Below are positions 48,608 through 57,300 of a stretch of 64,000 nucleotides of DNA, piece by piece. The notes beneath the pieces were generated by a model. The model was not told the origin of the DNA. It did not search any database and was given only the letters and a program-made list of their open reading frames with translations. Made by a program: the position numbers and the translations under genes. Source of the DNA: Sulfuricurvum sp. (GTDB taxonomy: Bacteria > Campylobacterota > Campylobacteria > Campylobacterales > Sulfurimonadaceae); the NCBI GenBank assembly GCA_028718525.1, contig JAQULP010000005.1, positions 45,548 through 109,547 on the forward strand, written 5' to 3'. Each line of letters opens with the position of its first letter. Within the stretch, counting starts at the first letter, position 1.

Positions 48608-50044
48608 TTAGTCTTTCAGCTCTTGTGAAATTGTAATAAAGTGATCAATATGTTCTAAAAAAAGATCAACCAAGGCAGGATCAAAATGTTTCCCCCGTTC
48701 AGAGCGAATCAATTCAAGAATCTTCTCCATCGGCCATGGCTGTTTATACACCCTCTCGCAGCTCAGCGCATCGAATACATCCACCAGCGCGGTAATCCGA
48801 CCATAAATATGAATCTCCTCACCGCAAAGCGCTCTAGGATAACCGCTTCCATCCCATTTTTCATGATGTTCTAAAGCAATAATCGCCCCTGCCTGAAGCA
48901 AAGGTCTAGGAGAGTTTTTCATAATGTCATGTCCAATACGGGCGTGAGTTTTCATTATCTCGTATTCGTCGACATCCAATTTTCCCGGTTTGAGCAAAAT
49001 TGAATCTGGTATCCCGATTTTGCCAATATCGTGCATCGGTGAAGCGCTATAGAGAAGTTGGATATATTCTTCATCCAATCCGTACAATTCACCAAGAAGT
49101 TTAGCATATCTGGCAACACGCCGGACATGATTTCCTGTCTCTTGAGAACGGGTCTCACCTACCTCCCCTAACAAAGAGAGCATCTCATGCTGAGTTTGAC
49201 GAATCTCCTCGTTTAAATCAAAAAGTTCTGTAATGTCATGACTTACGCTAATGAATTCGATAATCTCTCCATACTCATCCACAATCGGTTTAACAGTGGT
49301 GGACGTAATGTAGTGCTCTCCATTTTTTTTGAGGTTTTTTATCGTACCGGCCCATGTCTGTTTTTTAAGAATCGTATTCCAAAGATCGGTATAAAATTCG
49401 GCATTCATTTCAGGATGGCGTAGTACGTTATGGCGCTGTGCAATGATTTCATCACAACTAAATCCGCTTGTTTCACAAAATATATCATTAGCATACGTAA
49501 TATTGCCGCTGAGATCGGTTTTTGTGACGATAGTGGAAAGGTCAACCACCTCTTTATATTGTTCCAACAAGGTTGTTTGATGGATCAAATCATGTTTAAG
49601 CTGTTCAGTAAATTCAGCAACTTTGCGTTCGTTATAGAGCGATTTTACAACATCATACAAGACTTGAATCATCTGCTCGGTTTGAATCGGTTTGAGAAGA
49701 AACTGAGAGACACTGAGGTTAATCAATTCAAGAAGGTAACTGCTCTCTTCACATGCCGAAGTGACGATGAAGATTTGATCCGATTTCATCTCTTTCATTT
49801 TACGGATCATTCCGACACCGTTGAGTTCGGGCATTAAGATATCGGTAATGACGATATCAAATGAATCGTGTGCATATCGATCTAGAGCTACTTTACCATT
49901 TTCAACACTGATTACCTCATTAAAAATTGTCTTTAAAAAGAGATGAGTGTTTTCACGAATTTGTTCTTCATCTTCAACATATAAAACTTTAAGCCCAGCA
50001 GCGTTTTGCATCAATATCTTGATACGCTCTTTAAGTGTCATCAT
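48608..50044 (-). CDS. REC-PAS-HD-GYP phosphodiesterase
   Basis: LYVEDEEQIRENTHLF; SASPMHDIGKIGIPDSIL; HHEKWDGSGYPRAL. Confidence 0.93.
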   Translation of the reverse strand: MMTLKERIKILMQNAAGLKVLYVEDEEQIRENTHLFLKTIFNEVISVENGKVALDRYAHDSFDIVITDILMPELNGVGMIRKMKEMKSDQIFIVTSACEESSYLLELINLSVSQFLLKPIQTEQMIQVLYDVVKSLYNERKVAEFTEQLKHDLIHQTTLLEQYKEVVDLSTIVTKTDLSGNITYANDIFCETSGFSCDEIIAQRHNVLRHPEMNAEFYTDLWNTILKKQTWAGTIKNLKKNGEHYITSTTVKPIVDEYGEIIEFISVSHDITELFDLNEEIRQTQHEMLSLLGEVGETRSQETGNHVRRVARYAKLLGELYGLDEEYIQLLYSASPMHDIGKIGIPDSILLKPGKLDVDEYEIMKTHARIGHDIMKNSPRPLLQAGAIIALEHHEKWDGSGYPRALCGEEIHIYGRITALVDVFDALSCERVYKQPWPMEKILELIRSERGKHFDPALVDLFLEHIDHFITISQELKD

Positions 50045-52898
50045 TGTGTTCCTTTTGATAAGGTAATGTAATCGTAAAGATAGTATTTTCACCCGCACTC
50101 TGTACGTCTAATGTGCCATTACAATGTTCTTCGATAATTAACTTGCTCATATAGAGCCCTAATCCTGTGCCGCCGCTTTTTGGTTTAGTAGTGAAATAAG
50201 GGATAAACAGTTTTTTAATAATACTTGGTTGAATTCCCCCCGCGTTGTCACGCACAGTTATGCGACAACTTTCATTGTAGGTATTGATATTAAAAATAAT
50301 TTCACCTCCAAGAATTTTATTTTCAGAAAAAGCGTCTAAAGAATTTTTTAGCAATACAATGATGACCTGTAGTAATTCATTGCGATAGGTGAATAATATC
50401 GGGTCACCTTCCAGCGATTTTTCGATACGTATAGAATTATTTTTCAAGGCATGATCAACAAGACTGACTGCATGATCTATAAGTGAGGCTATTTGGAAAC
50501 GTTCCTTAGGTTTATCCGGACGAAAAAAATCACGATAATCGGAAATAGTTTGAGACAAATGGGTACTTTGATGTTCAATTTTAATCAGATTTTCGATTAA
50601 TGCCTGATCTTCATTATCCGATAACATCTGCTTCATACGGATCTGCGATGTAATTGCATTAATAATTGCTAACGGCTGGCGCCATTGATGCGCAATCATC
50701 GATATCATTTCCCCCATTTGAGCTTGTCTGGCATTCATAGTAAGAATCTTTTGCTCTTCTACTTTGTGTGTGATATCGCGAATCACCATAATAAGTTTAT
50801 TGTCTTGGACTTTTCCAAATGAACTGAGTGAGATTTCTGTGATTTTAGGCTCTGAATCATGTGAATGAATCCGAAATGAACATTCTATGTCTACTTGATT
50901 ACCTTCGTAGGCAAAGTCTACAGATTCGACAAAACTTTTTTCATGACACTCTATGTCGTATGCAATATGAAAAATATATCTTCCGATAAAATTTTCCAAA
51001 TCAGTTTCAAAAATTTTTAATGCTTGCTCATTACAATCAATAACAAAATGATTTTCTAAAATGATGATTGCGTCACTTACAGAGGTGAAAATGGTTTTAT
51101 AAAACGATTCACGTTCTACTAAGACTTCTTGCGTACGTCGAATGTCTGTAATATCTTCACCCGTACTTAAAATGGATGATACTTCACCGTTTAAATCATG
51201 TAAAGGACGATTTCTCCATGCAATCAATCGCTCCACGCCATTTTTTGTCACAATAGGGTTTTCGTAATATTCATTACAATCAAAATTGATGATTTCATCA
51301 GCAACATTTCGTAGCTGAGACCGAAACCGCTCCGGTATGAACAAATCGATAAAATTTTTGCCGATTGCATCTTCTGGGGAATATCCTAAGATTTCTGAAC
51401 CTTTACGATTGATCAAATGGATCGTATAGTCCGTTCCAATCACCAAAATCATCACTTCTACAATATCAAGATAGTTTTGTGCCAACTCTTTTTCGCATTG
51501 AAGGGCTTGTTTAGCACGTTTTTGCTCCGTAATATTCCAGGTTGACGCAAAAATATATTTTTGACCATCTTCATAGAATATATGCGCTTTTACCTCGACA
51601 TCGATCATAACCGCATCTTTTCGACGAAAAACACTTTCAAAGGTCACCGTATTTTCAGTTAACTTTTCCATCATCACTTTAATGATTTCAGGGTCCAGAT
51701 GGACGTCCCACGCAAATACATCTATGTTATCTAATTCTGACTCGTCATACCCAAGCATCGTACGAAATGTTGGAGAATATCCCACCAATTTACCGTTCAT
51801 ATCGAGGATATGGATTCCATCCGCGGAAAAATTCAAAAGTCGATCAAGCCATATTTTCGTTTTTTCGGTTTCTTTGGTTTTTCGTTTGAGTTTTATACGT
51901 TTACGAACAAGATCAAAAATAATATAAAGTAACAGCAGATTGAAAAAAGCTATGCCGATAGCAAAAAATATAGGGTACAATGAACTGTATTTTTGTTCAA
52001 AAGTGATCGAACTGTAATAGTGAATCGTCCACGTTCTCCCACCAATTTTGATCCGTTTGACATTATGAAACGCTGGTGTTTCTTGGTCTGAATCAAGAGA
52101 ACTGTAAAGGAGATCTTGGCCGTCATAAACTTCAAAAATCAACTTTTCATGATAACTAGGGATCGTAGCAAAAAAATCACCTGCCCTGATCGGACTATAC
52201 ACAAAACCTTGCAATTTTTTATTATTTTTTGAGTAAGTTGAATCAGAGAATATAGGCAAATAAATCAAAAATCCAGGTTGAATATTTTCATCTATCTCTT
52301 GAACCAAGGTTACTTTGCCGCTCATTCCAATCCCAGCTGTTTTGGCAGCATAATCCATAGCGGCGCGTCGTGTAGGTTCAGAATACATATCATAGCCGAT
52401 AGCATTTTGGTTACGTTTATCCAGTGGCTCCAAGTAGATAATGGCACTACGTATCGGATGATCACCTGTGAGCGTATAGAGAGAAAAACCATCGCTTCTC
52501 AGTTGCTTACGAATGGGATCTTCCTCACCCGTATAGACCATCTTTGAGTAACCGATCCCTTGAATTCCTGGATAGTATTTTTTCGGATTAATCATCTCTA
52601 CAAAACGGTGCCATTCATCGCGGGTAACAACGTCACTACTATAGAATAAAGCTGTACCGCTGCGTAAAAGATGGATATAATTATGCAACCGTATATTGAT
52701 TTCTTGCTGATGTTCATGAGTAAGATGATCAAATTTCTCTTGAGTTTTAATCCGATAATAATGTTCCAATAAAATCCATACACCAATAAGCACAGCAATC
52801 GAAACAATGGCTCCGATAATGCGATCGTATCGTTTTTCAAGCCAATAATGATGCAGACGATTTTTTGTCGTATATAATTTAGAATGTAACGGTTTCAT
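50031..52898 (-). CDS. CHASE-PAS sensor histidine kinase
   Basis: N-terminal TM and CHASE region; PAS repeats; MIAHQWRQPLAIINAI; GTGLGLYMSKLI. ATG likely at 52898. Confidence 0.92.
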   Translation of the reverse strand: MKPLHSKLYTTKNRLHHYWLEKRYDRIIGAIVSIAVLIGVWILLEHYYRIKTQEKFDHLTHEHQQEINIRLHNYIHLLRSGTALFYSSDVVTRDEWHRFVEMINPKKYYPGIQGIGYSKMVYTGEEDPIRKQLRSDGFSLYTLTGDHPIRSAIIYLEPLDKRNQNAIGYDMYSEPTRRAAMDYAAKTAGIGMSGKVTLVQEIDENIQPGFLIYLPIFSDSTYSKNNKKLQGFVYSPIRAGDFFATIPSYHEKLIFEVYDGQDLLYSSLDSDQETPAFHNVKRIKIGGRTWTIHYYSSITFEQKYSSLYPIFFAIGIAFFNLLLLYIIFDLVRKRIKLKRKTKETEKTKIWLDRLLNFSADGIHILDMNGKLVGYSPTFRTMLGYDESELDNIDVFAWDVHLDPEIIKVMMEKLTENTVTFESVFRRKDAVMIDVEVKAHIFYEDGQKYIFASTWNITEQKRAKQALQCEKELAQNYLDIVEVMILVIGTDYTIHLINRKGSEILGYSPEDAIGKNFIDLFIPERFRSQLRNVADEIINFDCNEYYENPIVTKNGVERLIAWRNRPLHDLNGEVSSILSTGEDITDIRRTQEVLVERESFYKTIFTSVSDAIIILENHFVIDCNEQALKIFETDLENFIGRYIFHIAYDIECHEKSFVESVDFAYEGNQVDIECSFRIHSHDSEPKITEISLSSFGKVQDNKLIMVIRDITHKVEEQKILTMNARQAQMGEMISMIAHQWRQPLAIINAITSQIRMKQMLSDNEDQALIENLIKIEHQSTHLSQTISDYRDFFRPDKPKERFQIASLIDHAVSLVDHALKNNSIRIEKSLEGDPILFTYRNELLQVIIVLLKNSLDAFSENKILGGEIIFNINTYNESCRITVRDNAGGIQPSIIKKLFIPYFTTKPKSGGTGLGLYMSKLIIEEHCNGTLDVQSAGENTIFTITLPYQKEHNDDT

Positions 52899-53947
52899 CA
52901 AAACAATTCGATATCGCCGCAATCATCCGATTCAGCCGGAGTGACTAACTGAATAATTTGACGGATGCTCAAAGATGTCGGTTCGTGAATATGATGGATA
53001 TTTCTCATTGCCATACTTTCTTGTGTAAAACGGTGAACATATAATCCCAAATCGATGCAAACGGCATCAAACAATGAGAGCATAGCATCACTTTTTCTAA
53101 CCAGTAACTCTGCGAATTCTTCTTTGTATCCCATCATTTCGGATAGCTCTTCAAGATTTTTAGCTAACGGATCTAAAAAGGGGCTATAGCGATAAAGTGT
53201 ACGGGCAAGTTTACCTACACATTGGGCGGCGCTATGAAGGTTGGCTTTTTTATTGGTTAAAATATACTGACTCAATTCGTCGGGCAACGACAATAATAGC
53301 TCTTTCATTTCTTCTGCATCTTCATTGATGAATACGACGCTCTCTTTGCCTTGATCCTCGTCTACTGCAAAATACTCTTGTAAAAAAGGGTTTTTATCAA
53401 CACTATTTTGTTCTTCTGATATTTTTGAGAGTTGTGCATTTTTGATTTCAACGGTTTTAAGATGAGTATGAAGTGCTTCGACCACACGTTTAAGGTTTTT
53501 ACGTTCCTTTTGAAGTGCTTCGAACAGCTCCGTATTTACATTTTGCGTATCGGCATCTCGGCATACAGGATACAGAGTTGCGATCATTTCATCCAAGTTA
53601 ATGGGTTTTAATATAAAACTGCTGATTCCTTTTCGAATGAGATCAAGCAGTATTGCCGATTCATCATGTGCTGAAATAGCAACAATTTTTTGTTCAGGAT
53701 GAATTTCTCGAATTTTTTCAATCATTTCTATCCCATTCAATCGAGGCATATTGATATCGGTTATGACTAAATCATACGAATTGTTATTGTAAGCTTCTAA
53801 CCCTTCTTGACCATCAGCGGCTATATCAACCGATTCAAATAACGGGATAAACAGTTCGACTGTTTCTTTTCGCACTTGAGGGTTATCTTCGACATAAAGT
53901 AACTTTAAACGGTGTGAAAAATGTTTTAGTTCTTTTATCGATACCAT
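52898..53947 (-). CDS. Response regulator with C-terminal helical extension
   Basis: LLYVEDNPQVRKETVELF...LVITDINMPRLNGIEMIEKI. Confidence 0.88.
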   Translation of the reverse strand: MVSIKELKHFSHRLKLLYVEDNPQVRKETVELFIPLFESVDIAADGQEGLEAYNNNSYDLVITDINMPRLNGIEMIEKIREIHPEQKIVAISAHDESAILLDLIRKGISSFILKPINLDEMIATLYPVCRDADTQNVNTELFEALQKERKNLKRVVEALHTHLKTVEIKNAQLSKISEEQNSVDKNPFLQEYFAVDEDQGKESVVFINEDAEEMKELLLSLPDELSQYILTNKKANLHSAAQCVGKLARTLYRYSPFLDPLAKNLEELSEMMGYKEEFAELLVRKSDAMLSLFDAVCIDLGLYVHRFTQESMAMRNIHHIHEPTSLSIRQIIQLVTPAESDDCGDIELF

Positions 53948-54196
53948 GCAATTTTCCTTAAATGGATTACAAAATGTCTATTTCAATATAATAAAATCAT
54001 ACGCTATTAAAGTCATAAAACAATCACAAATTCTACTCTTTTCTTTTAATGTTTGTTCAAGCATCTCAAAAACACTGTCGCTTATTAACAAAACATTACC
54101 ACTCTAATCACTCCCCTATTCCATACGCTTCCTCATCTATAAGGAATGTCGCATGGTATTTATTGAGAGAGCTCTGTATTTATTTGTTCTATACTA

Positions 54197-54372
54197 TTAG
54201 ACTTCTAAAACCATTTTAACCGATTTAACCAGTTTTTCATCGTTGAACGGTTTCACCATTCAACCGGTAATTCCAATCTCTTTTCGCTCCATTTTCATCT
54301 CCGCAGAACTCTCAGTAGTAAGGACGATGATCGGTTTGGTTTTATAGCGATCGTCCATTTTGATTGACTTGG
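54197..54372 (-). pseudogene. C-terminal relic of a CheY-like response regulator
   Basis: KMDDRYKTKPIIVLTTESSAEMKMERKEIGITG*MVKPFNDEKLVKSVKMVLEV*; TGA at a usual Trp position. Confidence 0.6.
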
Positions 54373-54389
54373 CCAAAAAAATTCAGAGG

Positions 54390-57300
54390 CTATTCGAGAT
54401 GATTGAACGGAAACGAGAGCGTAAAATTTGCCCCCTTAGAGGTGTTTTCTGCTTTGATCTGTCCATGACAGTGCTCTTCAAGAATAATTTTTGACATATA
54501 GAGCCCTAATCCGGTTCCATTTTCGGATTTGGTCGATACATAAGGTGAAAACAGCGTTTCCAAAACTTCCTGAGATATCCCTCCGGCATTGTCTTCGATC
54601 AGTATCACGGCATTCCCACCTTCATTTGATGTGGTCAGAGTGATTTTGGGACGTTGTTTCGATGTTTCGTCAAACGCGTCGATGGCGTTTTTCAGAATAT
54701 TTAAGACAACTTGGATCAACTCACTCTCATAGGTTCTAAATTCGATATTTTGACGGAAATCTTTGTCGATTGTGATCCCCCGTGTCATAATGGAATGTTC
54801 AATCAATTCAAGTGCTTTTTCGACAATTTTGGTTGCAGTAGTGATCGACGTCTGCTTATCGGGTTTGAAAAAATCTTTGAAATCCGTTATGGTTCGGGAA
54901 AGATGCTGTATTTGCACTTCCATCTCATTAAAATTTTTTCCGATTTCATCAAAAGACGCTTTTTCGAGAAGAATGTTCAGTTTTTGACGGGCGATTAGTG
55001 CGCTCATAATCGCTAATGGCTGCCGCCACTGATGGGCAATCATACTGAGCATTTCGCCCATCTGCGCCTGACGCGTCTGCATTAAAAAAAGACGGTCTTT
55101 CAGGTTACTTTCTGTCACATCATCTTGAATCGTCACAAAGTTGGAAATCTCTCCATGAGACCCGATAATCGGGAAAATCGTCGAGTCACAATCAATCAAT
55201 GTTCCGTTTTTCATGCGATTAACGATAGTTCCGCGCCAGCTTTGGCGTTTGAGTGAAATTGTCTCCCAGAGTTGCGTGTAAAAATCAGCAGAATGGGTTC
55301 CTGCGTTGAATAATGACATCTTTTTCCCTATCAACTCGTGCAAAAAATACCCTGTCATTGCCAACGCCTGATTATTGGCGTATTCAATCTTCCCTTTCGA
55401 GTCCGTCAAAATAACCGAAAACGGGGTTTGACTCACAACAGATGAGAGCATTTTTATTTTGGCTTCAGTATGCTGAGATTCGGTAATATCCTGAATCGTC
55501 CCTGAAATTTTAAGCTCTTCCTCCTCCCAATAAATTTCAGCTCTTTGATAGACACTGCGTATATTTCCTTTTGCCGTGATAATTCTGTTGTTCATATCGC
55601 TGTGTGGCTGACCTCCGAGGATCTTCTCTTTTTCATCCAGGACTTTTGAGAGATCGTCCGGATGAACATGTGACATTACCCAGTCTTGGGTAATATCAAT
55701 CGAAAAAGGTTCCAATTCAAAAATCCGGTATGTTTCCGCTGACCATACCAACGTATCAGTCGTCATGTTGTACTGATAACTTCCGACATGGGCAATCTGC
55801 TGTGCTTTATTCAAATTGGTTTCGTTTGATTGCAACATCTCATATAGCGAGGAATTTTTATAGATAATCCCCGCTTGCGTCAGTAACAATCTAAGCGTTT
55901 GAATCGTATCATCACTCAACGGCGTGAAGACTTCTTCGTTTTCCAGATAAATAATAGTACGAACTTCCCCTTCTATCGATGCGCTAAAAGCACTGCATGA
56001 CGCAATAGAGTGAGCTTGGAAATATGGATCGTATTGAAATTTCCCATTTTCCGCCGGATCATTAACGATCACCTTGTGTTCAACCTCGATCGCATGACGA
56101 ATCACATGAAAGGGGATCAAGATTGACTCTGCCAATCGCTGGTGATGCAGATGGATAACTCCGTCTTGAAAACGCATCGATGCTTTTACGTAATACTGAT
56201 CCCCCTCCAGAAGTACCAATACCGCTTTGCTGGCAGTTGCATTTTGGAGAATTATCTGCATGAGATTTTTCAGCAGTTCATTTTTACCTATCGATTGGGA
56301 AAGGAGATAAAACGATTTTAGAAGGGCGCGAAAATTAGCTGGTTCGGATCGCAATAATGAACTACTCGATGAATGCTCAATTGATTCATGGTTGGCCGAC
56401 AAATTAAAAGTCGGACGAATTGTTAAAGATAAAGCATACGCGCCCCAGTGGCTAAACCCGATGGAAGCCTCACTCAAATAATGCCGGCTCATATCTTCAT
56501 AATTTTTTGTCTGCCAAAAACGTGCAGTACACATAGCAGCTATTGCAATATGCATCGGATTATTCTGTTTACGAGCCTCATTGATCGCATCATCAAAATA
56601 TTTGGCAACATCCCAAAAATTTTTAGCTTCTCTAGCACTTTTGGCCCGAATCAAAAGCTTCCAAAATTTATATTTTTGAGGAGAGGCTTTCGCGTAAGCA
56701 TCGCATTCAGACATATCACGTTCAAGAAGAGACAATTCATCAGAGGATAAAGGTCCGTTTTTACCCAACAAAATTAAACACCGATAAGTATGAAGATAGC
56801 GTTTTGGAAACATGATCACTTCGTTGGACTCGATACGTACGTAGTGTTGCAGCACTTCTAAAGCGCTGTCAAAATCTCCATTTAACCAATATTCTTGCGC
56901 TTTGATGATGGCATACCATGCCAGTCCAGGATAGAACTGTTCCGCTTCCCAAAGGGACAATGCGCTCACTTCATCGAATTCAACAGGACTTTGGCTTTGC
57001 TGATACTTTGCAACACATCGATAGAGGTGATTATAGATAGCGATCATTTTTTGATCGTTAGAGTGGAGTATCCATCCTCTCTCTTCATCCATATTTTCTC
57101 TTAGTAAATCGAGAGACTCACCTGCAAAAAATCGACTCAAATGGAGTAAAAAATTTGCCCATGTACCAAAAACAATATCACCGTTGATTTTGCTTTGAAG
57201 CAAACTTTTTTGGTAGAGAGAAATATTACTGGAGATCCCTTTGGCGTAAGGACTAATAAAATTAGCCATAAAATTATGTACTTTTGGGAGCATAATCTCA

